Origin: Pseudomonas cuatrocienegasensis
Lineage (GTDB): Bacteria > Pseudomonadota > Gammaproteobacteria > Pseudomonadales > Pseudomonadaceae
Assembly: GCF_900110925.1 (NCBI RefSeq)
Contig: NZ_FOFP01000024.1
Span: 1-53,156, forward strand
Direction: 5' to 3'
Length of the DNA stretch: 53,156 nucleotides
Under the pieces are notes generated by a model. That model made no database searches. It was given only the letters and a program-made list of their open reading frames with translations, and was not told where the DNA came from. Shown here piece after piece: positions 43,936 through 51,948 of the stretch (its first letter is position 1; the number at the start of each line of letters is the position of its first letter). The translations under genes and the position numbers were made by a program.

Positions 43936-44730
43936 TCAGCAGAAATCCAGGGGCAGGCGGCGCGGCACGAACTGGCCGTGGCCCGGCTGTTCGGCATCGC
44001 GCAGGGTGCGCCAGGTGTAGTCCAGGGCGGTTTTCACCGCGCTGACCAGCTCTTCGCCAATCGCCAGGCGCCCGGCCAGGGTGCTGGCCAGGGTACAGCC
44101 GGAGCCGTGGTAGCTGCCCGGCAGACGCTGGCAGGTAAAGGTATGGCGGCTGCCGTCGCGGCTGTACAGGCGGTTGTGTACTTCGTGTTCGTCGCCGTGG
44201 CCACCGGTGATCAGCAGGTGCTGGATATGCGGCAGCAGTTTTTCGGCGCACTGGTCGGGCGTGCCCTCGGGCAGTTCGGCGAGGATGCGCGCTTCGGGCA
44301 GGTTGGGTGTGGCGATGGTCGATACGGCGAACAGCTGCTCGCGCATGGCATAGCCCACTTCATCCTTCCCTAAGGCGCCGCCGCCGCCAGCCCGCAGCAC
44401 CGGGTCGCAGACCAGGGGCACGCCTGGCAGGCGCTGCATGATCAGCAGCACGGTCTCGACCATTTCCACCGAGCCGAGCATGCCCAGTTTGACGGCGGCG
44501 ACCGGCAGATCGTCGATGATGGCGTTGGCCTGGGCCAGCACCCATTCACGATCGAGGACGCGAAAGTCGTGCACGTTGACGGTGTCCTGCACGGTCAGGG
44601 CAGTCACGGCCGGGGCGGCGTGGCAGCTCTGGGCGAGCAGGGCTTCGATGTCGGCTTGCAGCCCGGCACCCCCACTGGGGTCATGACCAGACAGACAGAG
44701 CACTACGGGGCGGGAGGTGGGCGTTTTCAT
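43936..44730 (-). CDS. thiD: Hydroxymethylpyrimidine/phosphomethylpyrimidine kinase
   Basis: ThiD phosphorylates HMP to HMP pyrophosphate, the substrate of ThiE. The 264-residue ribokinase-fold protein has CLSGHDPSGGAGLQADIEALLA, VKLGMLGSVEMVE, VCDPVLRAGGGGALG and the anion-hole motif GSYHGSGCTLASTLAG near the C-terminus. The ATG at 44730 fits the family; the open frame to 44781 crosses a half-copy of a dispersed palindrome. The window shows no thiC, so only the last part of the pathway is here. Confidence 0.95.
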   Translation of the reverse strand: MKTPTSRPVVLCLSGHDPSGGAGLQADIEALLAQSCHAAPAVTALTVQDTVNVHDFRVLDREWVLAQANAIIDDLPVAAVKLGMLGSVEMVETVLLIMQRLPGVPLVCDPVLRAGGGGALGKDEVGYAMREQLFAVSTIATPNLPEARILAELPEGTPDQCAEKLLPHIQHLLITGGHGDEHEVHNRLYSRDGSRHTFTCQRLPGSYHGSGCTLASTLAGRLAIGEELVSAVKTALDYTWRTLRDAEQPGHGQFVPRRLPLDFC

Positions 44731-45084
44731 GGGGCGCGAGCTTAGGGTCTGTTGCGGTTTCAGTGCAAGCCGCGTTGTCATGCTCAGCGCTTGGCGTGTG
44801 TGCTGGCATTGTCACGGAATGTGCCGCAATACAGGCGCGGCCCGCGTGCGACTAATGTCCCTGGCGGATGCGCGTATGACCATGCCGATATGTGACGAAA
44901 AGGCGCACTGCGGTGCGCTGTTCACGGACTGAGTCGTTACTGGCAAGGTGCCTGCACGCCACGTTTTCAGGGGCCGGCTGTGCTAGAGTCAGCGCCATTC
45001 AAAACAACCAGGCGAGCGAGGCTGCGTCAGCATGTGAGAGGTGGGGCTCTCCGGCGCAGTTCGACGTCGTCTCTGTGGGGCTGC
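44731..45084. other. Divergent intergenic region between thiD and ladS, with a half family C repeat
   Basis: About 354 bases. At 44742-44760 TTAGGGTCTGTTGCGGTTT is one arm of the family C palindrome; the other arm is lost. The remainder should hold the thiD and ladS promoters. The frame is open to 44980 upstream of ladS but without a signal peptide at that start. No riboswitch or small ORF was recognised. Confidence 0.5.
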
Positions 45085-47472
45085 ATGCGCTTCGTCCTGA
45101 CTTTTTTGCTGGCCGTTTGGCCAGTATTCGCCACGGCCGTGGCGTTCGATGAAACCACTCGATCATTGCCCTTGGGGCAGGCCATGTATGTCTTTGAGGA
45201 CGTGCGCGGCGATGCGAGCATCGAAGACATCACCTCCACAGCCTTGCAGGCGAGCTTCCGCCAACACGACACGTCCGTGCTCAACGCCGGGTATTCCCGT
45301 TCGGTGTTCTGGCTGCGCCTGGACCTCGAATACCGGCCGGGTTCCTCGGCAGGGCCGCGGCCCTGGTTGCTGGAACTGGCTTATCCGCCGCTCGATCACC
45401 TGGAGCTCTATGTCGCCGATGGTCGGGGCGGCTTCGAGCTCGCCCAGCGCACCGGCGATGCCCTGCCTTTTGCCAGCCGGCAGATCCGCCAGAACAACTA
45501 TCTGTTCGAGCTCGACCTGCCGCCCGGGCAGGCGCAGCGTGTCTACCTGCGCCTGCAGAGCCAGGGCTCGATCCAGGCACCGCTGACCCTGTGGGCGCCG
45601 AATGCCTATCTTGAGGATCAGCCCGCGCGTATCTATGTGCTGGGTATCATCTACGGCGTGCTGTTGGTGATGCTGATCTACAACCTGTTCATTTACCTGA
45701 GCGTGCGCGACACCAGCTACCTGTATTACATCCTCTATATCGCCTCGTTCGGGCTCTACCAGGTCTCGGTCAATGGTGCGGGCATCGAGTACTTCTGGCC
45801 GAACAGCCCCTGGTGGGCCAATGCCGCCACGCCATTTTTGATCGGTTCGGCCGCGCTGTTCGGCTGTCAGTTCGCCCGCAGTTTTCTGCATACCGCCGAG
45901 CACAGCCCCTGGGTCGACCGCACCTTGCTGGTGATGATGGCCTGCGGTGCTGGGGTCATGTTGCTGGCATTGACCGCCAGTTATGCCGTGGCGTTGCGCC
46001 TGGCCACCTACCTGGCGCTGCTGTTCACCGTGGTGGTCTTCGTGGCCGGCATGCTGGCCTGGCTGCGCGGCATGCGCGTGGCGCGCTACTTCATCATCGC
46101 CTGGAGCACCTTTTTAGTCGGTGGGGCGATCAACACCCTGATGGTGCTGGGTTACCTGCCCAATGTGTTTTTGACCATGTACGCCAGCCAGATCGGCTCG
46201 GCGCTCGAGGTTGGCCTGTTGTCGCTGGCTTTGGCGGACCGTATCAACGCGATGAAGGAAGAGCGTGCACGGATTCTCGAGGAGGCCGGGCGCAAGCTTG
46301 AGGCGCTGAACCAGGAGCTGGCCGACAGCAACCGCCTCAAGGACGAGTTTCTCGCCACCGTCACCCATGAATTGCGCACGCCCATGAACGGCGTGATCGG
46401 CTCTTTGGAGTTGATGCAGACCGTCGATCTTGATGCCGAACTGGCGCAGTACCAGCGAACCGCGGCCGGGTCGGCCCGCGACATGATGCGCATGGTCAAC
46501 GACATCCTCACGCTCACGGAGCTGCAGGCCGGCAAGCTCTACCCGCGGCGCGAGCCGTTCAGCCTGCGTGGCCTGCTCGACAGCCTGCGCGGGCAGTACG
46601 CGCCGCGCGCCGAGGCCAAGGGCCTGCAGTTTGTCGTGGAGCTGGACGAGCAATTGCCTGACACCCTCGAAGGCGATGCCGGCAAGCTGGGGCAGGCGCT
46701 GGGCTGCCTGCTCGACAACGCCATCAAGTTTACCGCCACGGGGCACGTCGGGATTCGAGTGATACGGGTTGGCGCGGCGGCCGACAGCCTGCCGCTGAGC
46801 CTGCAGGTGTTCGACAGCGGGATTGGCTTCGAGGCGCCACCCACTGGCGAGCTGTACCAGCGTTTCCGCCAGCTCGACGGCTCCATGACCCGTGAATACG
46901 GTGGCCTCGGCATTGGCCTGGCCATCTGTCGGCGCCTGGTCGACCTGCTGGGTGGTGACCTTGAGCATGAGTCGCAGCCCGGGCGCGGCAGTCGTTTCGA
47001 TATTCAGGTGCCGCTGGCCCTGCCGGCGCATGTATCACGCCAGGCGGTGCCCGTTACGCGCGCGGCAGGGCCGGTCTACCGTCAGCCCGAGCAGTGCACG
47101 GTGCTGGTCGTCGAAGACAACGCCATCAATCAGTTGGTGATCCGCGGCATGCTGCTCAAGCTCGGTTATCGCGTGCGCACGGCGGATAATGGCGCGCAGG
47201 CGCTCGAGCTGTTGCGCAGGGAGCTGGTCGATGCGGTGCTGCTGGATTGCCAGATGCCGATCATGGATGGCTTTGCCACCTGCCGTGCCTTACGCCACTT
47301 GCCGGGTTGCGAGACCTTGCCGGTGCTGGCGATTACCGCCCACAGCCACAGTGGCGATCGCGAGCGCTGCCTGGCCGCAGGGATGAGCGACTACCTGGCC
47401 AAGCCGGTCAAATTCGAGACCCTGCGATTGCTTCTGCACGAATGGGTGCTGTGCCGCGAGCCTGGCCAATAA
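45085..47472 (+). CDS. ladS: Hybrid sensor histidine kinase LadS
   Basis: LadS senses calcium in P. aeruginosa and feeds the GacS/GacA-Rsm switch toward biofilm growth. The 795-residue protein has a signal peptide, a periplasmic 7TMR-DISMED2 domain (about 30-180), seven helices of the 7TMR-DISM domain (about 185-390), a coiled linker, HisKA with His428 in ATVTHELRTPMNGV, HATPase with DNAIKFT and GLGIGLAICRRL, and a C-terminal receiver with phospho-acceptor Asp721 in VLLDCQMPIMDG. No Hpt domain. Identity rests on this layout and on the thiD-ladS-tetR-acyl-CoA dehydrogenase order. ATG 45085 begins the signal peptide; an upstream ATG at 44980 adds a basic, unlikely leader. Confidence 0.9.
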   Translation: MRFVLTFLLAVWPVFATAVAFDETTRSLPLGQAMYVFEDVRGDASIEDITSTALQASFRQHDTSVLNAGYSRSVFWLRLDLEYRPGSSAGPRPWLLELAYPPLDHLELYVADGRGGFELAQRTGDALPFASRQIRQNNYLFELDLPPGQAQRVYLRLQSQGSIQAPLTLWAPNAYLEDQPARIYVLGIIYGVLLVMLIYNLFIYLSVRDTSYLYYILYIASFGLYQVSVNGAGIEYFWPNSPWWANAATPFLIGSAALFGCQFARSFLHTAEHSPWVDRTLLVMMACGAGVMLLALTASYAVALRLATYLALLFTVVVFVAGMLAWLRGMRVARYFIIAWSTFLVGGAINTLMVLGYLPNVFLTMYASQIGSALEVGLLSLALADRINAMKEERARILEEAGRKLEALNQELADSNRLKDEFLATVTHELRTPMNGVIGSLELMQTVDLDAELAQYQRTAAGSARDMMRMVNDILTLTELQAGKLYPRREPFSLRGLLDSLRGQYAPRAEAKGLQFVVELDEQLPDTLEGDAGKLGQALGCLLDNAIKFTATGHVGIRVIRVGAAADSLPLSLQVFDSGIGFEAPPTGELYQRFRQLDGSMTREYGGLGIGLAICRRLVDLLGGDLEHESQPGRGSRFDIQVPLALPAHVSRQAVPVTRAAGPVYRQPEQCTVLVVEDNAINQLVIRGMLLKLGYRVRTADNGAQALELLRRELVDAVLLDCQMPIMDGFATCRALRHLPGCETLPVLAITAHSHSGDRERCLAAGMSDYLAKPVKFETLRLLLHEWVLCREPGQ

Positions 47473-47511
47473 ACCGGGCTGATTTGGCGCAAATACCCCT
47501 GTTGGTAAGTG

Positions 47512-47555
47512 CTGAATCCTGATTCACTGCTTGCATGCAATGAACCGGGATTCAG
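47512..47555. promoter_or_regulatory. Probable TetR operator upstream of 47559
   Basis: CTGAATC at 47512 and GATTCAG at 47549 flank a perfect TTGCATGCAA palindrome (47531-47540); a further GATTCA lies at 47521. The nested symmetry directly before the regulator's ATG suggests autorepression. Confidence 0.6.
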
Positions 47556-47558
47556 ACT

Positions 47559-48197
47559 ATGGCTTACCGCTCAACTCCCTTGCGGATCGACCGCGACCAT
47601 GCCCTGCGTGAGCGCATCCTCGAGTGTGCGCTTTCGCGTGTCGCAGACGGCGGCTTCGCCGCCCTGACCATGCAGGCATTGGCCGAGGATGTTGGCATCG
47701 CTACCGGTAGCCTGTACCGGCACTTTCGCAGCAAGGGTGAGCTGGCCGCCGATGTCTTCGCCAGCGCCAGCCAGCGCGAAGTCGATGCACTGGGCGCCGC
47801 GCTGCGTGGCCCCGGCGACCCGGCACAACGCCTGGCGGCGGGTGTTCATCAGTTCGCCGCCAGGGCCTGGCACAGCCGGCGTCTGGCATTTGCCCTGATC
47901 GCCGAACCGGTCGACCCGGAGGTCGATGAGCAGCGCCTGCTGTACCGCGAGGCCTATGCCGAGCTGTTTAGCGAACTGCTCGAAGAGGGCCGCAAGGCAG
48001 GCGTCTTCCAGCTCCACTCGCCCAGCCTGATCGCCGCCTGCCTGGTGGGCGCGATTGCCGAAGCCCTGGTCGGCCCGCTGTCGCCGCCAGCCCGCGCCGC
48101 CCGTGAAGCCGGTTATCCCGCCCCAGCCCTGGACGATGTCAGTCAGGGCCTGGTGCTGTTCTGCCTGCGCGCCGTTGGCGTCAAGGAGCTCGTGTGA
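47559..48197 (+). CDS. TetR/AcrR-family transcriptional regulator
   Basis: The 212-residue protein has a typical TetR N-terminal helix-turn-helix (about 20-65): RERILECALSRVADGGFAALTMQALAEDVGIATGSLYRHFRSKGELAADVF. A C-terminal ligand-binding half includes FALIAEPVDPEVDEQRLLYREAYAELF. The ligand is unknown but likely an acyl-CoA or fatty acid, because the next gene is an acyl-CoA dehydrogenase whose ATG overlaps this stop codon. A symmetrical operator-like site lies just upstream. The same pair follows ladS in P. aeruginosa. Confidence 0.93.
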   Translation: MAYRSTPLRIDRDHALRERILECALSRVADGGFAALTMQALAEDVGIATGSLYRHFRSKGELAADVFASASQREVDALGAALRGPGDPAQRLAAGVHQFAARAWHSRRLAFALIAEPVDPEVDEQRLLYREAYAELFSELLEEGRKAGVFQLHSPSLIAACLVGAIAEALVGPLSPPARAAREAGYPAPALDDVSQGLVLFCLRAVGVKELV

Positions 48198-49846
48198 TGA
48201 GCCTGAGCCTGCATGCCGAAACCCACGAGGTGTTCAACCAGGTACCGCCACTGGATGGCGCTAACCTGTACCGCATTGACCTGCCCTTGCAGGAGTGGAC
48301 CCAGCGCTTCGGCGGTGGCTGGGCACAGGCGCGCATCGATGCCTATGGCGCTCTGGCCGGCGGCGAATTGATGGCTGCGGGCTTTCTGGCCAATGAGCAC
48401 AAGCCGGTGTTCCACAGCCATGACCGCTATGGGCGGCGCATCGACCTGGTCGAGTTTCACCCGGCCTATCACCAGTTGATGAGTACGGCGATCAAGCATG
48501 GCTTGCCATCGCTGCCCTGGACCGACCCGCGTGCCGGCGCCCAGGTGGCCCGCGCGGCCATGAGCTACCTGCACAGCCAGGCCGACGCCGGTAGCGGCTG
48601 CCCGTTGACCATGACCTATGCCAGCGTGCCGGCGCTCAAACTGCAGGGGGACGTGGCCGAGAAGTGGCTGCCGAAAATCCTTTCGACCCAGTACGACCCG
48701 CGCAACCTGCCGATCGAGCAGAAGACCGGCGCGACCATCGGCATGGCCATGACCGAAAAGCAGGGCGGCACCGATGTACGCGCCAACACCACACACGCCT
48801 ACCCGCTCGGCCTCGGCGGCGCCGGGCAGGCCTATGAGCTGGTAGGGCACAAATGGTTCTGCTCGGCGCCCATGTGCGACGCCTTTCTCACCCTGGCCTA
48901 CACGAAAAAGGGCCTGAGCTGCTTCCTGCTGCCGCGCCACCGTCCGGACGGCACGCGCAATGCGTTCTATATTCAGCGACTGAAGAACAAACTGGGCAAT
49001 CAGTCCAACGCCTCCAGCGAAGTCGAATACCGCGGCGCCCTGGCCTGGATGGTCGGCGAGGAGGGGCGAGGTGTGCCGACCATTATCGAAATGGTCGCCT
49101 TGACCCGCTTTGATTGCATGGTTGGTTCCAGCGCCCTGATGCGCCAGGCCCTGACCCAGGCCGCGCACCACTGCGCGCACCGCCAGGTGGGCGGCCGCGT
49201 GCTCAGCGAACAGCCGCTGATGCAGAACGTGCTGGCCGACCTGGCTCTGGAAAGCGAGGCGGCGCTAGCCTTGACCTTGCGTATGGGGCAGGCCCTGGAT
49301 AATCCGCATGACGAGCAGCAGGCCAAGTTCGCCCGCCTGATCACCGCCGTCGGCAAATACTGGATCTGCAAACGCGCCCCCGCGATGATCAACGAAGCCG
49401 CCGAATGCATGGGCGGCGCCGGCTATGTTGAAGACAGTATCCTGCCACGGCTGTACCGCGAGGCGCCGGTCAACTCGACCTGGGAAGGCTCGGGCAACGT
49501 GCAATGCCTCGATGTGCTGCGCGCCCTGTCGAAGGAACCGGGTGTGCTTGATGCGCTGTTTAGCGAGCTCGGCGATGGCCACGGTGACCGCCACCTGGCA
49601 GCGCATATCCAGCGCCTGCAGGCGGGCTTTCGCGACACCGCCGACATCCAGTATCGCGCCCGCCAACTGACCGAAGACATCGCCCTGGCCCTGAAGGCCA
49701 AGCTGCTGCTTGAGGCCGGCAACGCCACTGTCTCCGATGCCTTTATCACCAGCCGGTTGGGCAACGGCGGCCGCGTCTACGGCACCCTGCCTAGAGGCGT
49801 GGATGTCGAAGCGCTGATCGCCAGGAGTACGCCGCATTTGCTTTGA
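48197..49846 (+). CDS. AidB-like acyl-CoA dehydrogenase
   Basis: The 549-residue flavoprotein is longer than ordinary acyl-CoA dehydrogenases and follows E. coli AidB closely: the N-terminal THEVFNQVPPLDGANLY, MAMTEKQGGTDVRANTT, LVGHKWFCSAPMCDAFL, KNKLGNQSNASSEVEY, and C-terminal LPRLYREAPVNSTWEGSGNVQCLDVLRAL. AidB is induced by alkylating stress and binds DNA, with weak isovaleryl-CoA dehydrogenase activity; the substrate here is unknown. The base normally supplied by Glu lies in the WEGSGN segment. Translationally coupled to the TetR gene. A 65-codon open extension follows its TGA in the same frame. Confidence 0.92.
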   Translation: MSLSLHAETHEVFNQVPPLDGANLYRIDLPLQEWTQRFGGGWAQARIDAYGALAGGELMAAGFLANEHKPVFHSHDRYGRRIDLVEFHPAYHQLMSTAIKHGLPSLPWTDPRAGAQVARAAMSYLHSQADAGSGCPLTMTYASVPALKLQGDVAEKWLPKILSTQYDPRNLPIEQKTGATIGMAMTEKQGGTDVRANTTHAYPLGLGGAGQAYELVGHKWFCSAPMCDAFLTLAYTKKGLSCFLLPRHRPDGTRNAFYIQRLKNKLGNQSNASSEVEYRGALAWMVGEEGRGVPTIIEMVALTRFDCMVGSSALMRQALTQAAHHCAHRQVGGRVLSEQPLMQNVLADLALESEAALALTLRMGQALDNPHDEQQAKFARLITAVGKYWICKRAPAMINEAAECMGGAGYVEDSILPRLYREAPVNSTWEGSGNVQCLDVLRALSKEPGVLDALFSELGDGHGDRHLAAHIQRLQAGFRDTADIQYRARQLTEDIALALKAKLLLEAGNATVSDAFITSRLGNGGRVYGTLPRGVDVEALIARSTPHLL

Positions 49847-50009
49847 GGTGGGCATACAGTCAGGCCGATCGGCGCAGTAGCCGATGCGCCTCTCGACGCC
49901 ATTGCCGCTTCGCGCAGGCCGCAAAAATGGATTATCCGGGCCGGTTTTGCTCGTGCAGGTTATACAGTTGCTCGGCAGCTCAATCGCCTTTTCCCCGGCT
50001 CGCGCTATC
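49847..50009. other. Intergenic DNA between the AidB-like gene and the CRISPR leader remnant
   Basis: The frame of the upstream gene stays open for 65 codons after its TGA, ending in the leader at 50042-50044. The translation (for example WIIRAGFARAGYTVARQLNR) matches nothing I recognise and has no start. I see no terminator. It may be a fragment of a lost gene. Confidence 0.45.
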
Positions 50010-50113
50010 CGATCTTTAACAAGGAAAACTTGGTAGATTTTTAACGCCCGCTTTTTTTCTTTTGGGAACAGTCGGTTACGCTAAGTGTGTTCCCCGCGCC
50101 AGCGGGATAGCCG
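50010..50113 (+). CRISPR. Type I-E CRISPR remnant: leader plus one degenerate repeat
   Basis: At 50087-50113 the 27 bases start GTGTTCCCCGCGCCAGCGGG and then lose two bases relative to the 29-base I-E consensus (which continues GATAAACCG; here ATAGCCG). The CCCGC/GCGGG hairpin core is kept. The 77 bases before it are AT-rich and resemble I-E leaders: CTTTAACAA, then TTGGTAGATTTTT, then a T run. No second repeat or spacer follows; a family A repeat begins at its last base. No cas6, cas1 or cas2 gene is present in the window. One repeat alone is not an array, so this is called a relic. Confidence 0.72.
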
Positions 50114-50134
50114 TAGGGTGCGCCGTGCGCACCA
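50113..50134 (+). repeat. Dispersed repeat, family A, half copy
   Basis: GTAGGGTGCGCCGTGCGCAC, identical to the left arm of the copy at 25777, abuts the degenerate CRISPR repeat. Its insertion may have cut off the array. Confidence 0.8.
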
Positions 50135-50201
50135 GGGCAGGCGCAGCCTACTCATGCCGCTCGCCCCAGGCCCCCATGCAACATTTAATTGGGGCACAGC
50201 C

Positions 50202-50310
50202 TTTCTGTTTGCTGTTTATGGTATCGAAAGTTAATACCATGAAGAGTGCTCCACAGGCATTTGTCTGGAGGCGGCTTGAGAATATCGGGGGACTTCCCCT
50301 ATCGACGGTA
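50202..50310. repeat. Diverged direct copy of the hicA promoter/start region
   Basis: About 105 bases match 51728-51835 at roughly 80 percent by eye, in the same orientation: TTCTGTTTGCTGTT, then ATGGTAT-9-ATACCAT, then GCATTTG, GGCTTGAGAA and GACTTCCC. On the minus strand it repeats the first codons of hicA, but the ATG has become ATA, so it is a dead hicA 5' remnant with its operator (50218-50240). Confidence 0.82.
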
Positions 50311-50422
50311 TTTCAGCCCGGCTGCTGACGGTGTGGCAGTGGCAATAAATGGGAGCGTGACGGTCCGTGTTGTACCAGCAGGGAGTGAATAAGGGGTTGC
50401 CCAAATAGTTGTCAGGGATATT

Positions 50423-50442
50423 ATGTAGGTACGTGGCTACAT
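50423..50442. promoter_or_regulatory. Probable Phd operator
   Basis: ATGTAG and CTACAT form an inverted repeat with an 8-base centre, ending 11 bases before the antitoxin ATG and next to its GGAGG Shine-Dalgarno. Position and symmetry fit antitoxin autoregulation. Confidence 0.6.
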
Positions 50443-50453
50443 GTGGAGGCCCT

Positions 50454-50705
50454 ATGCAAACCATACTCACCAGCCGTGAATTCAATCAGGATGCCAGCGG
50501 CGCCAAACGCGCCGCCAATGAAGGGCCGGTATTCATTACCGATCGCGGCCGGCCGGCCCATGTGTTGCTCAGTATTGAGGAATATCAGCGCCTGACTGCC
50601 GGCCCCGGCAGTATCATCGACCTGCTGGCCATGCCGATTGTCGAGGACATCGAGTTCGAGGCGCCGCGTGCGCAGGGGCTGTCACGTCCGGTGGATCTGG
50701 CCTGA
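50454..50705 (+). CDS. Phd/YefM-type antitoxin
   Basis: The 83-residue protein begins MQTILTSREFNQDASGAKRAANEGPVFITDRGRPAHVLLSIEEYQRL, the classical Phd/YefM fold that binds its operator. The C-terminal tail (IEFEAPRAQGLSRPVDL) should wrap the toxin. A GGAGG sits 6 bases before the ATG. It shares one base with the PIN toxin start (TGATG), so the pair is translationally coupled. The upstream ATGTAG-8-CTACAT palindrome is a good operator candidate. Confidence 0.93.
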   Translation: MQTILTSREFNQDASGAKRAANEGPVFITDRGRPAHVLLSIEEYQRLTAGPGSIIDLLAMPIVEDIEFEAPRAQGLSRPVDLA

Positions 50706-51130
50706 TGTTCGTGCTCGACACCAATGTGGTGTCCGAACTGCGCAAAGCGAAAAGCGCTAAGGCCGATCCACATCTGGTGGCCTGGGCGCAGCGTCTGCTG
50801 CCCGGCCAGCTGTTCATTTCCGCGATTACCGTGCTGGAGCTGGAAACCGGCGTGCTGCTGGTGGAGCGCCGCGACCCGCAGCAAGGTGCCATGCTGCGGG
50901 CCTGGCTTGATGGTCATGTGCTACCGGGTTTTGCCGGCCGGATTCTACCCGTGGACACTGCCGTGGCGCAGTGCTGCGCCCGTATGCATGTACCCGACCC
51001 GCGCGCCGAACGCGACGCGCTGATCGCGGCGACGGCACTGGTACACGGCATGACCGTCGCCACCCGCAATACCGCCGATTTCGCCTCGACTGGCGTGGCG
51101 CTGCTCAATCCATGGGCGTTTGGCGGTTGA
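50705..51130 (+). CDS. PIN-domain toxin (VapC/FitB type)
   Basis: The 141-residue endoribonuclease toxin has the PIN acidic residues: Asp in FVLDTNVVSELRK, Glu in ITVLELETGVLLVERRD, Asp in ERDALIAATALVHGMTVATRN, and the final NTADFASTGV. Such toxins cleave tRNA or rRNA until the antitoxin is present. Length and the partner type resemble the FitAB/VapBC group, though with a Phd-type antitoxin. All catalytic residues appear intact, so it is probably active. The next gene (hicB) is convergent. Confidence 0.93.
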   Translation: MFVLDTNVVSELRKAKSAKADPHLVAWAQRLLPGQLFISAITVLELETGVLLVERRDPQQGAMLRAWLDGHVLPGFAGRILPVDTAVAQCCARMHVPDPRAERDALIAATALVHGMTVATRNTADFASTGVALLNPWAFGG

Positions 51131-51161
51131 GTGGCAGGAGGGCGCACGCTCTGTCCAGCAG

Positions 51162-51494
51162 TCAGGCATGTGCCTCGCGATCCAGCACGTCCGCCACCCA
51201 TTGATTGATACTTTTGTTTGCCAGCTCAGCTTTCACTGCGACCGACGCATGAAGCGCGGGCTCCAGGCGCAGGCTGAGTTTTCCAGAGTAGGGTTTCTGT
51301 GGCGGACGCCCTAGTTTGGCGCAGGTTTCGAGGTAGTCGTCGACAGCTTCTTCAAAGGCCATACGAAGTTCTTTTACCGACTCACCGTGGAAACCCACTA
51401 CATCGCGAATACCTGCGATATGGCCAATGAAGAGACCATCTTCATCGCTGTATTCGATACGAGCGGCATAACCTTTGTAATTCATTGCGTTCAT
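51162..51494 (-). CDS. hicB: HicB-family antitoxin
   Basis: The 110-residue protein has an N-terminal partial RNase H-like HicB domain (YKGYAARIEYSDEDGLFIGHIAGIRDVVGFHGESVKELRMAFEEAVDDYLE) and a C-terminal ribbon-helix-helix (GKLSLRLEPALHASVAVKAELANKSINQWVADVL) that binds DNA. ATG 51494 overlaps the hicA stop (ATGA); a second ATG three codons later is the alternative. It neutralises HicA and represses the operon. It ends 32 bases from the convergent PIN toxin gene. Confidence 0.93.
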   Translation of the reverse strand: MNAMNYKGYAARIEYSDEDGLFIGHIAGIRDVVGFHGESVKELRMAFEEAVDDYLETCAKLGRPPQKPYSGKLSLRLEPALHASVAVKAELANKSINQWVADVLDREAHA

Positions 51495-51745
51495 GGGGTG
51501 ACTCCTGCTTGCTCAAGGAAGGCCCGGGCATCACGAACCTGGTAGGGCTTGGCCTCCTTGTCGGGGTGGGGGCGGTGAAAGGCGCCGATCACGCCGTTTA
51601 GCTCAAAGCGCACTCGGGAGCCATTACCCTCGATAGTTCTGGCGCCAGCCGCTAGAAAAAGAGACTCAATGCGAGCCCACTCCAGCGAACTGGGTGCTGG
51701 CTTGGCAAAGATGGCTTGCAGAGTGTTTTTCTGTTTGCTGTTCAT
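51491..51745 (-). CDS. hicA: HicA-family mRNA interferase toxin
   Basis: The 84-residue protein has a HicA-like dsRBD fold: MNSKQKNTLQAIFAKPAPSSLEWARIESLFLAAGARTIEGNGSRVRFELNG then AFHRPHPDKEAKPYQVRDARAFLEQAGV. The usual catalytic His in GxGSH is an Arg here (GNGSRVRF), a change found in a known subfamily that instead has FHRPHP. The ATG at 51745 lies inside an operator palindrome (51744-51766), so repressor binding would cover the start. A longer frame to 51766 is not used. The hicA-hicB order, toxin first, is standard. Confidence 0.88.
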   Translation of the reverse strand: MNSKQKNTLQAIFAKPAPSSLEWARIESLFLAAGARTIEGNGSRVRFELNGVIGAFHRPHPDKEAKPYQVRDARAFLEQAGVTP

Positions 51746-51835
51746 GGTATCGAAATTTAATACCATGGTGAGTGCGCTACAAGCATTTGCTTGGGGGCGG
51801 GCTTGAGAAGCCGGGATGACTTCCCTCTATCCGCA
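51728..51835. repeat. hicA start/promoter segment, direct-repeat partner of 50202-50310
   Basis: This is the intact copy of the duplicated segment; see the copy at 50202. The two lie in direct orientation about 1.53 kb apart, bracketing phd-PIN and hicB. Confidence 0.8.
51744..51766. promoter_or_regulatory. Probable HicB operator
   Basis: ATGGTAT and ATACCAT form a perfect 7-base inverted repeat with a 9-base centre, overlapping the hicA start codon. The same palindrome is kept in the diverged copy at 50218-50240, which argues that it is functional. Confidence 0.68.
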
Positions 51836-51948
51836 CCCGCGGGGTAAACCACCGCACCGATTTCCCTGCGCAGCGACGCACTCTCAACTCTGTGATTGCC
51901 AGTCTCTTATTGTGATGGCACTTTGGTTTGACTTGCTCTGTCACTTGA

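Noticed and set aside
44731..44980. A TPP riboswitch before thiD
   Set aside because: The conserved THI-box segments are not visible upstream of thiD; only the half palindrome is seen.
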